Shown here piece by piece: positions 42,824 to 52,600 of a stretch of 64,000 nt of DNA (positions are counted from its first letter, which is position 1; every line of letters starts with the position of its first letter). The notes beneath the pieces were generated by a model. That model was not told the DNA's origin and searched no databases. It saw only the letters and a program-made list of their open reading frames with translations. The stretch is from assembly GCA_024401925.1 (NCBI GenBank), contig JAKSKD010000003.1:1-64000 (forward strand). The letters are read 5' to 3'. Source of the stretch: Bacteroidales bacterium. Lineage in GTDB: Bacteria > Bacteroidota > Bacteroidia > Bacteroidales > UBA932. Made by a program: the position numbers and the translations under genes.

Positions 42824-45820
42824 TTATTTTTTGAATTCTTCAAGAGTTTTCCTGAAGATATCGCATATCTTGTTTCTGTCCTTGAGTGTTTCCAACGGGA
42901 ATCCGACGGACAGTACCTTGTACGAGCCTGAATTATACAGTACAGCAGCTGAGACCTCTGTTCCCGGATAAAGCATCACAATCCTGCCCTTTTTTGAGGC
43001 CGGAATGAGGCCGTCCACATTCTCCGCACAATAAACCTGCTCATTGACCTCATTATAGAAGTCGAATTCATCATGGCCAAAAATAGTTCCGTTCCCATAT
43101 GCCTTTCCATACGGAGAAGCATATGCCATACGCCATTTATAACCTAAAACATCCTTCACAAATGCAATGTCCGCCTCGCGCGCCACGCTGTCAATCTGAT
43201 AAGGAAAAACCTTGTCCCACACATCTATTCCTATATGTGCACCCGAAAGAATGACATCTCCGCCCTTTTCAGTGAAGCCTCTTATGGCAGACTGAAGTGC
43301 GGACGGAAAGACCTTGTATCTATTTTCAACGGCTCCTCTTCCCATCATTGTGGTCACCTGCTTCCCGCATATAAGGTCAATAGCAAATGCATTGTCCACC
43401 AATGAGGTATCTGCGCACCAGGCATCTCTGCTGACAGAATAGAAAGCATATCCGGCATCCATCAGAGCCTTTCCGTGCACCGACGCGAAATCGAAAGTAT
43501 TGCCGGCAATTACCATCCCGGCGTGGTCAGTATAGGATGAGCCGAAACCTCCGTTGTCATTATCAACCCATTCCAAGTCCCTGCGCTTCTGATAATTCTC
43601 TCCACCATACGAAATATCATACAAATATGGGACGCCGCTGTCAAGTTCTCTGTCAAACCCGGCATAATCGGGTGTATCGAACCAGGTCGGGGCAGAAACG
43701 CGATCGAAATTATTGACAACCATCACTGTATTTGCCGTTTCATTCCAATCCGCGCTGCTTCCCGGCAATCCTACGCAGACAGTCTCCGACGGAAAACTCT
43801 TTCCTCCGTCATTATAGGCAATCACCCTGAAACTGTATATCCTTCCGGCCTTAATACTGACATCTGTATAGAACGTGTCGCCAGAGCGTTTCAGTTCGGA
43901 TGAAGGAATTATTTTTCCGGAACTGAATACGCCTGAGCCTTCTCGGATTTGAAGAATGAATCCAGTGGCATCAGCAGTCGGTTCCAGAGGATCAGAAGTA
44001 GATTTCCAGGAAATTCTTGCGATACCTTGTCCTATCTCCGCAGCCATCGAGCCGACAGGAAGAGGCTGTACCACATATGGCTTCCCGTACATATTGCTCA
44101 GGAACTTGAGCATTCCCTTATATACGCTCCTGCTCACAGTGAAACGGAATGTCGGATCAAGTCCGTGCTTCATATCCGCAAAATTCTGGTGAGACAGAGT
44201 TTCCAGAATCATTCCCGGAACAGATGTCGTGCGGCTCTCGCTGTATGACCTGTCCCAGGTTTCCCGCCGGGTCCATTCCGGCTCAAAATAATGCCTGATA
44301 TCATTTACGACCTGACTCTGGACAAGGTCTGTGTATGAACGTGACAGGTTCCTGTCCTTTCCGTCAGGAAAGACCGTGGATCTATCACAAACAAGTGTGT
44401 AGATTCCAAGAGTACCTATAATAGAATCATTCTGGCTACTTCCGGCATCACTGTGGAATCCAAGCGAGAGATCCACAGGAACTCCCTTTTCTTGTTTCAT
44501 CATAGTGGTCCAGGCGCCCCTGCTTGCAAGATCCTTGGTGTAATCACCCTCCCATTTTTCGGTAAGAGACTCATCCGATCCGGCCCACTGTTCCCAATAT
44601 AGAGCGCCCTCCACGAATGAAGGCAGTCCTGAAGTGCAGCCTTCTCTCTCATATTTTCCAATCCCTCCGCCAATCTTGACCGCATCGGCTGAGACAACGC
44701 TGCCCTTTTCAAAACGTGCATCCTTTACCGTCCCATTGTCAAGCACGACACTGCTGTTGCCAGACATTTCAAATGTACCAAGATAGACCCAGGTGCCACC
44801 AGAAATTTTTTGGTTTACTGTAAATTCTGTTTTTCCTCCAAGATGATTGACCGTATAATGGGCATATTCGCTGCTGTTCGGCAATGAAGAATATGATACA
44901 TAGACAGCATATTTTCCACGTTCCTCCACCTGTACTTCCCACACAGCCATGGCCGTCGGGGCCTCTTTTGCCGTTATTTCCGTCATACGTGTCGTACCCA
45001 TAGAGAATGGTGTCTCCCCGAGACTGTAGTAGAGCTTGCTGTCCGCGAATCCGGTCTCCCCATCCGTCCATTTCCCGGACTCGAAATATTTGCCGCTGCG
45101 TCTTGTCAAACCCTCACGGGGCTCCGTGAATGAAGGATCGTTGTCAACGATGAATTCACGCGGCTGGATATCGCGTTCCCTCGGAGTAATGACGTATGCT
45201 CCCGCATTCTCAAGCATAGGAATAAGGAACGGTATCACATAACTCTGTGTATAGATATCCTCAACCGTAGTATGGAGCGGTGCCCTCATCCATTTCCATT
45301 GATGCTCGTCATTGTTGAAATAGCGTCCGTGGCTCTGCCAGAGAGCAATATGTTTTCCACTCATCCCTCTGCGGAAATTCATTCCCCCGATTTCGTGAAC
45401 GAAATTTACCGGGGGTTCTTCTTCATATGCAAACCGGTACATAGCCGGACGTCCGCTATTGCTCAGGGCCGGGGTTACATAATTTTTGAGAGGACGCGTA
45501 TGGACATATATTTCGCCGGCCTTGCAATCATCATAATCATCAGGCAGAATTTCGTTCAATTCTCCCTTGAACCAGGAAATGTCGCCGTCATACCAGGGAA
45601 AATCCCCGAGTTTTGTCGAAAAATAACAATCAAGAATGCCACCGCGCTTCTGAATCTTCTCAAATTTCACTTCGGATTCGACTCCCGTCCTTTGCTTCAG
45701 CAGCACATTCAATGAATCTGCGACCTTGACGAAGTCATCCCCCAGAGGGACACGCTGAGCAAGTGAAACAGATGCAGAAGAAAAAAGAATGATGAGAAGA
45801 GTCAGGACTTTCTTTGGCAT
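42824..45820 (-). CDS. large secreted N-acetylmuramoyl-L-alanine amidase-like protein with FN3 and golvesin-like domains
   Basis: This 998-residue protein has a signal peptide (LTLLIILFSSASVSLA). An amidase_3-like catalytic part is suggested by GKHIALWQSHGRYFN (about 179), LGFHSDAGSSQN (about 475) and PGMILETLSHQN (about 560), candidate zinc and Glu ligands. A golvesin-like beta domain is inserted (about 320-425), a fibronectin-III domain follows (about 610-705), and a C-terminal unassigned part ends the protein. Such proteins are annotated as golvesin-like or xanthan-lyase-like in Bacteroidetes; the substrate is unknown. Confidence 0.75.
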   Translation of the reverse strand: MPKKVLTLLIILFSSASVSLAQRVPLGDDFVKVADSLNVLLKQRTGVESEVKFEKIQKRGGILDCYFSTKLGDFPWYDGDISWFKGELNEILPDDYDDCKAGEIYVHTRPLKNYVTPALSNSGRPAMYRFAYEEEPPVNFVHEIGGMNFRRGMSGKHIALWQSHGRYFNNDEHQWKWMRAPLHTTVEDIYTQSYVIPFLIPMLENAGAYVITPRERDIQPREFIVDNDPSFTEPREGLTRRSGKYFESGKWTDGETGFADSKLYYSLGETPFSMGTTRMTEITAKEAPTAMAVWEVQVEERGKYAVYVSYSSLPNSSEYAHYTVNHLGGKTEFTVNQKISGGTWVYLGTFEMSGNSSVVLDNGTVKDARFEKGSVVSADAVKIGGGIGKYEREGCTSGLPSFVEGALYWEQWAGSDESLTEKWEGDYTKDLASRGAWTTMMKQEKGVPVDLSLGFHSDAGSSQNDSIIGTLGIYTLVCDRSTVFPDGKDRNLSRSYTDLVQSQVVNDIRHYFEPEWTRRETWDRSYSESRTTSVPGMILETLSHQNFADMKHGLDPTFRFTVSRSVYKGMLKFLSNMYGKPYVVQPLPVGSMAAEIGQGIARISWKSTSDPLEPTADATGFILQIREGSGVFSSGKIIPSSELKRSGDTFYTDVSIKAGRIYSFRVIAYNDGGKSFPSETVCVGLPGSSADWNETANTVMVVNNFDRVSAPTWFDTPDYAGFDRELDSGVPYLYDISYGGENYQKRRDLEWVDNDNGGFGSSYTDHAGMVIAGNTFDFASVHGKALMDAGYAFYSVSRDAWCADTSLVDNAFAIDLICGKQVTTMMGRGAVENRYKVFPSALQSAIRGFTEKGGDVILSGAHIGIDVWDKVFPYQIDSVAREADIAFVKDVLGYKWRMAYASPYGKAYGNGTIFGHDEFDFYNEVNEQVYCAENVDGLIPASKKGRIVMLYPGTEVSAAVLYNSGSYKVLSVGFPLETLKDRNKICDIFRKTLEEFKK

Positions 45821-46185
45821 ATCACAATAATGAATACAATCAGGGAACTGATTCCAATTGAAAGTATATCTGCCCTGAAATCCAGGAAGTCTCCTCCCCT
45901 GTATGGAATATATATCTGCACGATTTCAGTCAATGCCGCAACGACACATCCCGAAAGAAAAATGAGGATTATCTGAAACAGGGATCGCCATCCGGATTCA
46001 ACCCGTTTTCCGAGGGAGCCGTATACCAGGAACGAATAAGGGAAGAACATAATGAAATGCACCACTTTGTCCTGACCGCCGATAGAGTGAAGACTGTTGA
46101 AGCGAGCAAAACACAGATACGAAATGACCGCAAGATACACTACGGACACCACCCTTGACAATATTACCACCTGACGTTTATTCAC
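45802..46185 (-). CDS. VanZ family membrane protein
   Basis: This 127-residue protein has four hydrophobic helices and the VanZ motif ...GGQDKVVHFIMFFPYSFL, with EIVQIYIPYRGGDFLDFRAD near the end. VanZ is linked to teicoplanin resistance in enterococci, but most homologues have unknown roles. The start codon is GTG (46185). It overlaps the amidase gene by 19 nt and leads the operon. Confidence 0.88.
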   Translation of the reverse strand: MNKRQVVILSRVVSVVYLAVISYLCFARFNSLHSIGGQDKVVHFIMFFPYSFLVYGSLGKRVESGWRSLFQIILIFLSGCVVAALTEIVQIYIPYRGGDFLDFRADILSIGISSLIVFIIVICQRKS

Positions 46186-46189
46186 GATT

Positions 46190-46235
46190 CAAAGATACGA
46201 AAATTCGAATACTATGGCAAAAATCCTTATCTTTG
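46190..46235. promoter_or_regulatory. divergent promoters (vanZ-amidase operon / gpsA)
   Basis: Minus strand: -33 TTTG at 46221-46218 and -7 TATCTTTG at 46197-46190, 20-nt spacing; the GTG start is 5 nt beyond. Plus strand: -7 TATCTTTG at 46228-46235, 6 nt before the gpsA ATG at 46242. Both transcripts would be leaderless or nearly so. Confidence 0.6.
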
Positions 46236-46241
46236 CGGAAT

Positions 46242-47237
46242 ATGTTATGTACTGAACCTAAAATTGCCGTCATAGGCTACGGAAGTTGGGCCACAGCCCT
46301 CGTTGGGCTGATTACCGCGAACGGACATAAAGTCAACTGGCACATACGCAACAAGGATATTCTTGAATGCGTAAATGAGGAAGGCTTCAATCCGAAGTAC
46401 CTCAGCGAACTCGAGTTTGACAAGAATCTTATCGAGGCAACATCAGATATCAATGAAGCAGTTTCCGGGTGCGACATCATCCTGCTGGCGACCCCTTCAG
46501 CCTTCCTGAAGAATTTCCTGGAAGAACTTTCTGTTCCTATCGATGAAAAATACATCGTTTCTGCCATCAAGGGAATCATCCCCGAGGAAAATCTTACCAC
46601 GACAGAATATATCCACAAGACCTACGGCATCCCTTACAGCCGCATTGCTCTCATATCCGGTCCTACTCACGCAGAAGAGGTTTCCAGAGGAAAATTGACC
46701 TATGTCAATGTCGTTTGCACAGACAAATCGGACGCAGATGTCGTACAGGGCATCATCTCCGCAAAACATCTCGTAATCAATTATTCAAGCGACATCTACG
46801 GAATTGAATATACAGGGATTCTGAAAAACATATACGCAATCGCATCCGGTCTCGCCACGGGTCTGGGATATGGAGACAATACACTTGCCGTGCTGGTATG
46901 CAGGTGTGCGGAAGAAATGCAGAGTTTCATCAACAGCACGATGCCGGAGGGCAGATGCGCCACAAACTACTCCTACCTCGGAGACTTGCTGGTCACAAGT
47001 TATTCGACCTACAGCCGCAACAGGCGCTTCGGCCAGCTCATCGGAAAAGGATGTACGGTCAAGAGCGCCCTCAATGAAATGACAATGGTGGCAGAAGGCT
47101 ATTATGCCGTGAAAGGATTGAGGGTGATAAACGAAAAGCATCAGATACCTATGCCTGTAGCTGATGCAATATATCGTATCCTGTATGAAGGAGCCAATCC
47201 GAGAAAGACTATAGCTCAGCTTCTATTCTCTTTCTGA
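46242..47237 (+). CDS. gpsA: glycerol-3-phosphate dehydrogenase (NAD(P)+)
   Basis: The start at 46242 gives 331 residues. It has the Rossmann opening KIAVIGYGSWATALVGLI and the substrate-site IEYTGILKNIYAIASGLATGLGYGDN (catalytic Lys). It reduces dihydroxyacetone phosphate to sn-glycerol-3-phosphate for phospholipid synthesis. Length is typical. Its 3' end overlaps the convergent lipoprotein gene by 29 bp. Confidence 0.93.
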   Translation: MLCTEPKIAVIGYGSWATALVGLITANGHKVNWHIRNKDILECVNEEGFNPKYLSELEFDKNLIEATSDINEAVSGCDIILLATPSAFLKNFLEELSVPIDEKYIVSAIKGIIPEENLTTTEYIHKTYGIPYSRIALISGPTHAEEVSRGKLTYVNVVCTDKSDADVVQGIISAKHLVINYSSDIYGIEYTGILKNIYAIASGLATGLGYGDNTLAVLVCRCAEEMQSFINSTMPEGRCATNYSYLGDLLVTSYSTYSRNRRFGQLIGKGCTVKSALNEMTMVAEGYYAVKGLRVINEKHQIPMPVADAIYRILYEGANPRKTIAQLLFSF

Positions 47238-48048
47238 GTCCCGGGGACAAAGACACCGGATATACCTTGTCCGAATGGTCCAGCCATTCCAGAGCCAATT
47301 TGTTTTCGCCGAGCAGATGGCAGGCAAGCGCAACATTGTATGAAGCGCACGAAGCAATCTGTCCTGTATCGGCTTCAGCAAAAGGAATCCAGATATCTAT
47401 TGCAGCCTGCCAGTTCTGTTGATAAACAGCCTCTATCGCCTGCGTCCAGGCCGGATTCATCGATTCAAAATAAATGAAGGAATACTGCCTTTTTTCCCAC
47501 TCGATCTCGAATCTCTTGCTGAAATCGAAACCAAGGTACTGCGCATCGGAAGCGAACATTTCCTGATCCCTGATTTCATCGCTGATCTTTGCCGATTTCC
47601 TGAAATCAGTGACAGCGTCCTTTTTTGACATTGAGTCATAGGCATACACACTGAAGATGCATGACCTCTGACCATCTTCGGACACGTTCAGCATAGGTTT
47701 GTCAAGCAGGAACACAACATCGGCATTAGTTTCGACAACGAGTCTGACCATTTCATCCCTGCCGCCAAAATCCTTGTCCGGATCCTGTTCGATACTGAAA
47801 ACCTCGACGGCCTTCTTTCCGTTGAACAAACGGCTTTCCAGTCCCTGTGCGAATCCGTCACAGAAATTGCTGGAGAATACGGAATCACGAACTACACCAT
47901 CCCTGACATACACGAGGCAAATACTTTTTCCGTTCAAATCAAGGCCTGATTCGGACGGAGCGCTCTTATCTACAAGAATAGTGAATGCCTGAGGCGAGCA
48001 AGACACGGCAGCCACGACAAGAATGCAAATCAATAAAAATCTTCTCAT
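47209..48048 (-). CDS. DUF6340-like lipoprotein
   Basis: This 279-residue protein has a lipoprotein signal (ICILVVAAVSCSPQ). The fold is a mixed domain followed by TPR-like helices near the C-terminus (QNWQAAIDIWIPFAEAD, CASYNVALACHLLGENKLALEW). It resembles DUF6340 proteins of Bacteroidetes, of unknown role. It overlaps rimO by 4 nt and closes the nusB-rimO operon. Confidence 0.75.
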   Translation of the reverse strand: MRRFLLICILVVAAVSCSPQAFTILVDKSAPSESGLDLNGKSICLVYVRDGVVRDSVFSSNFCDGFAQGLESRLFNGKKAVEVFSIEQDPDKDFGGRDEMVRLVVETNADVVFLLDKPMLNVSEDGQRSCIFSVYAYDSMSKKDAVTDFRKSAKISDEIRDQEMFASDAQYLGFDFSKRFEIEWEKRQYSFIYFESMNPAWTQAIEAVYQQNWQAAIDIWIPFAEADTGQIASCASYNVALACHLLGENKLALEWLDHSDKVYPVSLSPGLRKRIEAEL

Positions 48049-49346
48049 ATTCTGCTTGCAATTAAATCATATTCATCAGCGCCTTCAATCCTCACATCGA
48101 TAAAATTACCGACAAGTTCTCCGGCATCCGCACCGTCATACTTAACAAGAATCTCGCCATCAACATCGGGACTTTCAAACTTGCTTCGGCAAACCAGTAT
48201 TCCGTCCACATAATCATCCACAATCACCTTCTCCACAGAGCCTACCCTAGATCGGTTGAAATCCAATGAAACATTTCTCTGAAGTTCCATCAGGGCATCC
48301 AGCCTGGACTGCTTGATTTCCGCAGGGACTTCATCCTTGAAATGTCCGGCTCCATATGTTCCCTCTTCTTCCGAGTAGGCGAATGCGCCTAGGCGTTCAA
48401 ACCCGGCTTCCCTTATGAAGTCCAACAGTTCATTGAACTCGTTCTCTCCTTCCCCTGGATGTCCTACCATTATTGTGGTCCTTAATGCAACTCCGGGAAC
48501 CCGCTGTCTCAGAGTACGGATAAGTTCCCTGGTCCATTTGCCGTCAACATTCCTTCTCATACATTTCAGCACCGGATCAGACACGTGCTGAAGAGGGATA
48601 TCCAGATATTTGCAGACTTTCGGATTAGTGGCCATCTGGTCCAGCACATCCTCAGGAAAATCGGCAGGATAGGAATAATGTATCCTTATCCACTCGATGC
48701 CAGAGACTTCCGAAAGCCTCTGCAGGAGTTCAGCCAAAGACCTGCGCCCGTACAGATCCAGACCATAGTATGTGGTATCCTGCGCAATTACGACAAGTTC
48801 TTTTATTCCTTTTCCCGCAAGTGCAGCGGCCTCTTCTACAAGTTTTTCAATCGGCACAGAGCGGTGCGCCCCACGGATATGAGGGATGGCGCAGTACGAA
48901 CACCTCCTGTCGCAGCCTTCTGAAATTTTCAAGTAAGCATAGCCCTTTCCCGGATTGGAAAGATATCTTGCGGTATCGACTGCGTCGGACGGATCCACGC
49001 CCAAAGCCCGGACAACGGGATCCAGGTCTCTGGCTCCATACCATTCATCGACTTCCGGTATCAGTCCGGGCATTTCGGAAGAGTACCTCTGGGAAAGGCA
49101 ACCGAAAACAATAAGTTTCCCGACCTCTCCCCTTTTCTTTCTCTCCACAGCCTCCAGGACTGCATTTATCGACTCCTCCTTTGCATCGCCTATGAAACCG
49201 CAGGTATTGAGCAGAAGGTAATCAACTTTTCCGGTATATTCTTCAGTAACGATGGAAAACGCGTCACCCAGCCGACCCAGAAGGTGTTCTGTATCAACTG
49301 TGTTTTTCGAGCATCCCAGCGTTATGACCTGAAGGCTACTTTTCAT
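48045..49346 (-). CDS. rimO: ribosomal protein S12 methylthiotransferase RimO
   Basis: The start MKSSLQVITLGCSKN (49346) gives 433 residues. The N-terminal MTTase domain carries three Cys (LGCSKN, LLNTCGFI, VFGCLSQ). The radical-SAM core has SEGCDRRCSYCAIPHIRG (CxxxCxxC), and a C-terminal TRAM domain follows. It methylthiolates an Asp of ribosomal protein S12. The gene overlaps the upstream DUF5606 gene by 11 nt. Confidence 0.95.
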   Translation of the reverse strand: MKSSLQVITLGCSKNTVDTEHLLGRLGDAFSIVTEEYTGKVDYLLLNTCGFIGDAKEESINAVLEAVERKKRGEVGKLIVFGCLSQRYSSEMPGLIPEVDEWYGARDLDPVVRALGVDPSDAVDTARYLSNPGKGYAYLKISEGCDRRCSYCAIPHIRGAHRSVPIEKLVEEAAALAGKGIKELVVIAQDTTYYGLDLYGRRSLAELLQRLSEVSGIEWIRIHYSYPADFPEDVLDQMATNPKVCKYLDIPLQHVSDPVLKCMRRNVDGKWTRELIRTLRQRVPGVALRTTIMVGHPGEGENEFNELLDFIREAGFERLGAFAYSEEEGTYGAGHFKDEVPAEIKQSRLDALMELQRNVSLDFNRSRVGSVEKVIVDDYVDGILVCRSKFESPDVDGEILVKYDGADAGELVGNFIDVRIEGADEYDLIASRI

Positions 49347-49764
49347 CAGCTTTATCTTCTTTTTCTTCTTCCTCCACAAAATCAAGGGAAGCATAATTCA
49401 CGATTTCCCCATACCAGTCAAGGACTTTCTTCATATGGGAAACATAAAATCTGTCTTCATCATAATTCGGAACAGCCTTGGCGAAGAAGGACTTGATATC
49501 TTTGTCGGCAGACTTTGAAGTAGGTGCAGGCTTGTCACCGGCAGCTTCCTTGATTGCAAGGAATACATCCTTCAACTTCATTTCACCTTCCGATGTAAAG
49601 ATGGCGATATCAGCAAGCGTCGTAATACGGCTATGTATATCAAATACCGTCCTTTTCTTGTCGCAGAGCGCTTCTGCGATGGCTCCGGTCCTGGCCTGAG
49701 CAATATATTCATACAATCCGTGATGTCCGGATACTGAAAGGATTTTCGAAAGATCAGTTTTCAT
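49336..49764 (-). CDS. DUF5606 protein
   Basis: This 142-residue protein starts MKTDLSKILSVSGHHGLYEY, followed by IAQARTGAIAEAL, typical of DUF5606 proteins of Bacteroidetes. A helical middle is followed by an acidic C-terminal tail rich in Glu and Lys. Function is unknown; the tight placement between coaE and rimO suggests a cytosolic housekeeping role. Confidence 0.85.
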   Translation of the reverse strand: MKTDLSKILSVSGHHGLYEYIAQARTGAIAEALCDKKRTVFDIHSRITTLADIAIFTSEGEMKLKDVFLAIKEAAGDKPAPTSKSADKDIKSFFAKAVPNYDEDRFYVSHMKKVLDWYGEIVNYASLDFVEEEEKEDKADEK

Positions 49765-49773
49765 TTTTCCAGT

Positions 49774-50325
49774 TTATTCAAAATTAGCAAATATTTCATC
49801 GGTTTTCCTGCGTAAAGCAGATAAATCCGAATTGTTATCAATGATATAATCAGCTTTGTCCTTATCAATTGACTGGGACTTAATACGTTCCGCAATGGCA
49901 GCGGACGTTGTCCGGTCGCGCTCCGCAGCCCTCCGGAGCCTGATTTCTTCAGGACAGTCCACAAGTACGACAACGTCTGCAATGTCATCAAAAAGCGGTT
50001 TGCTTGTAGCCACAGCGGATTCGAACACGCAAAGATTTCCTTTCAGGGAATCCCTCCAGTCCAGGAAATCATCTTTCAGGACAGGATAGACAACGGATTC
50101 AAGCTGTTCCCTTGCGGCCGGATCACTGAATATCAATGCAGCAAGTTCCTTCCTGTCCCTGACTTCGAACTTTGACGCAATATAATTCCAAAGTCCCGGA
50201 ACTTCATCATAAAGTTCTTTGACGCGGCTGTCCGAATCATATACAGGGATTCCTTTCACAGCAAGATATCTGCATACCTCGCTCTTCCCGCTTCCTATGC
50301 CTCCCGTTATGATAATGGTCTTCAT
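49774..50325 (-). CDS. coaE: dephospho-CoA kinase
   Basis: This 183-residue P-loop kinase has GGIGSGKSEVCRYL (about 8-21), VYDSDSRVKELYD (about 29) and LVDCPEEIRLRRAAERD (about 126). It phosphorylates dephospho-CoA, the last step in CoA synthesis. It overlaps the ybbR gene by 4 nt. Some CoA supply also feeds the phosphopantetheinyl transferase elsewhere in the window. Confidence 0.93.
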   Translation of the reverse strand: MKTIIITGGIGSGKSEVCRYLAVKGIPVYDSDSRVKELYDEVPGLWNYIASKFEVRDRKELAALIFSDPAAREQLESVVYPVLKDDFLDWRDSLKGNLCVFESAVATSKPLFDDIADVVVLVDCPEEIRLRRAAERDRTTSAAIAERIKSQSIDKDKADYIIDNNSDLSALRRKTDEIFANFE

Positions 50326-51287
50326 TCGAGATTTTCGACACAGTCAAACACCTGTGGATCAAGTGTATAGTCAATTATTGATTTTGTAAGCCCTGAAGGA
50401 TGTGCAATGCAGCGTCCGCTGATCGATTTCGTGAATTCATTGAAATCCACATAGAATTCCACGTCCTCAACAGGATTGTTCCCCGGAGGGAAAGAGCACC
50501 TGAAGACGACATTTGCTGATGACGGGAAAACAGACAGTGTCTTTCCTGCAGGGGCATTACGGACTTTGATGCGGACGTTCTCCCTTATCTCCACATATCT
50601 GCAGACTTCGAGAGAGTAATTGACCTGCGATTCGGATACTCGTACATTTGCCGGTGTATCCAGTTTGATGAACCCGTGTATGCTCGAACTGATGTTCGAC
50701 TTATTCAGCGGCTGTGTCATTACCCTGTCAATATTCTCCAGTATCCCTTCTTCTCCGTAAACAACAACAGAATCAGGCTTGAGCTGCAAAGAGCCGACAG
50801 CCATATACTGGGGCTTGAAAGTCAGCAACGGGACTGCCTGGACAGGTACCTTCTTATAATTTTCCCGTGTGAAGCGGAACTCCACCTCAGGTGTCACAAA
50901 GGATTCCAGGGAAGAGCCTTCTCCGAAAATCTGATTGACGTAGTGGCTGAGTCTGGAAGCCGTTATCGTAAACGTCCCGTTCCCTTCGGACTTTAAATCG
51001 GCGGCACTGAACTCCACGACTACAGGCTTGGTATCGGAACGCGAAAAACGAATGATGCGGAACCCGCTCATCCTGCACCTTGCGGCGACATCGCCCTGAT
51101 TTGTAGAAAGATAGGAATACCCTTCTATGTTGCTTTTTGCAATCACCGGCACGGTCACAATATCGGAATACTCGAGAGAGCACATATGAATAAGCCATAT
51201 GCCGAAAGCCAGAAGCAGGGAAACAATGAATAAAAACAAGTCCCTCCCTCTGGCAGATTTTCCGATGCCGGTAATCTTATTAAGCAT
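50322..51287 (-). CDS. YbbR-domain membrane protein
   Basis: This 321-residue protein has one N-terminal helix (LFLFIVSLLLAFGIWLIHM, about 16-34) then YbbR-like beta repeats (for example YMAVGSLQLKPDSVVVYGEE near 178). In firmicutes the related CdaR controls the c-di-AMP cyclase; here no cyclase is adjacent, so that role is not implied. It overlaps yajC by 8 nt and coaE by 4 nt. Confidence 0.85.
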   Translation of the reverse strand: MLNKITGIGKSARGRDLFLFIVSLLLAFGIWLIHMCSLEYSDIVTVPVIAKSNIEGYSYLSTNQGDVAARCRMSGFRIIRFSRSDTKPVVVEFSAADLKSEGNGTFTITASRLSHYVNQIFGEGSSLESFVTPEVEFRFTRENYKKVPVQAVPLLTFKPQYMAVGSLQLKPDSVVVYGEEGILENIDRVMTQPLNKSNISSSIHGFIKLDTPANVRVSESQVNYSLEVCRYVEIRENVRIKVRNAPAGKTLSVFPSSANVVFRCSFPPGNNPVEDVEFYVDFNEFTKSISGRCIAHPSGLTKSIIDYTLDPQVFDCVENLE

Positions 51288-51591
51288 TAGGGGTATAATC
51301 CTTCTGGATGGCGTTCTTGCTTACTCTGAGTTTCGTCTCGCCATCGACCTTGATAAGAATATAGCTTTCCTTGATTTCGTCTACGGTTCCGAAAATTCCT
51401 CCGACAGTGACAATCTTGTCGCCCTTCTTCAATTCGTTGCGGAATTTTTCAAGCTCCTTCTGCTGTTTTCTCTGCGGACGTATCATAAAGAAATACATCA
51501 CGACAAAAAGAAGGATAATCATAATCCAGAAGCCTGCTCCGCCTCCGGCCTGTGCTGTTGTGGCCTGTCCGGCCTGCAATAACATATTCAT
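51280..51591 (-). CDS. yajC: preprotein translocase subunit YajC
   Basis: This 103-residue protein has a single helix (GAGFWIMIILLFVVMYFFMI, about 20-40) followed by RPQRKQQKELEKFRNELKKGDKIVTVGGI, the typical YajC pattern. It accompanies SecDF in the translocon. It is the second gene in the nusB operon, 15 nt after nusB. Confidence 0.93.
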   Translation of the reverse strand: MNMLLQAGQATTAQAGGGAGFWIMIILLFVVMYFFMIRPQRKQQKELEKFRNELKKGDKIVTVGGIFGTVDEIKESYILIKVDGETKLRVSKNAIQKDYTPNA

Positions 51592-51606
51592 ATCTAAAGT
51601 ATTAAA

Positions 51607-52503
51607 TTAATTAGTCCTTATTTCTTTTATCAGTTTGTCCAGAAGTCCGTTAACGAACGAACTGCTCTTCGGGGTACTGTAGTACTTGCTTATCTCAACA
51701 TACTCGTTGATGGTCACCTTGTCCGGAATATCCTTGAAATTCGCAGATTCCGCCACTCCTGTGATAATGAGGACGACATCAATAATGAAAAGCCTGTCCT
51801 TGTCCCAGCCAGGCACAGCCTCGGCAATCATATGGTTGTACGTATCAAATGAGCAATATGCATTTCTGACAAGATCGAATACGAAATCCCTTTCACCGTC
51901 ATAAAGGTCCGGAAGAGACCACGGTTTTCCCTCGGCTATGGATTCCACTGTCCTGCAACAGTATGTCAGAGCATATGCCAGATCGTCATTCCACAATATG
52001 GACAGTTCCTCAAGTATTGCCTCAAGGTCTGCATTGTCCACAAGTTCTTCTTCAAAAATGGAAACAAACAACTTGGCATCCTGTCTGAGGGAACGCTCGG
52101 GATTCTCCATATATTCCCTAAAATATTGTTTCGAACGTACCGATTCGTACAACTTGCGCAGAAAAACGTCATACTGTTCCCAGGAGAGTTTCTGACGTGA
52201 AATAATTTTCTGGAAATCCGGATCACTGCTCAAGATGTGGGCAATGCCGTTCTGAACGAATTTCAAGTTCGGATTCCTTTCTTCTTCGGTGGGGTTGAAC
52301 TTGTTTTTTGCTGCACGGATACGCGCTTCGGCCTCTGCAGTCAGAGGGGAAATGAGCGCAAGCATAAAAAGATACAGGTCACGTACGGCCTGACACGATT
52401 CTTCCAGCAGGTTCCCGGCTTCCTTCAAACTCATTGACGGGTTCTCCGCATACGCATAGAGCGTTTTGAAAGCCTTGATTCTGAGAATTCTCCTGTTCAG
52501 CAT
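51607..52503 (-). CDS. nusB: transcription antitermination protein NusB
   Basis: The start MLNRRILRIKAFKTLYAYAE (52503) gives 298 residues. That is roughly double E. coli NusB, as in other Bacteroidetes; the extra length lies before the conserved C-terminal helical bundle. The end carries VNEYVEISKYYSTPKSSSFVNGLLD-like NusB signature residues. It joins NusE in antitermination of rRNA operons. It leads a seven-gene operon. Confidence 0.9.
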   Translation of the reverse strand: MLNRRILRIKAFKTLYAYAENPSMSLKEAGNLLEESCQAVRDLYLFMLALISPLTAEAEARIRAAKNKFNPTEEERNPNLKFVQNGIAHILSSDPDFQKIISRQKLSWEQYDVFLRKLYESVRSKQYFREYMENPERSLRQDAKLFVSIFEEELVDNADLEAILEELSILWNDDLAYALTYCCRTVESIAEGKPWSLPDLYDGERDFVFDLVRNAYCSFDTYNHMIAEAVPGWDKDRLFIIDVVLIITGVAESANFKDIPDKVTINEYVEISKYYSTPKSSSFVNGLLDKLIKEIRTN

Positions 52504-52524
52504 AATTTCAAACAAAAATTTATG

Positions 52525-52562
52525 CAAATATAATATAGAATCGATAAAAAATCTTATTTTTG
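52525..52562. promoter_or_regulatory. divergent -7 boxes (nusB operon / PUR-like gene)
   Basis: Minus strand TATATTTG at 52532-52525, about 22 nt before the nusB ATG. Plus strand TATTTTTG at 52555-52562, about 20 nt before the first possible ATG (52583). Confidence 0.45.
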
Positions 52563-52600
52563 CCAAGAATGCTTAACAAATAATGTTAAAACAACCAGCT

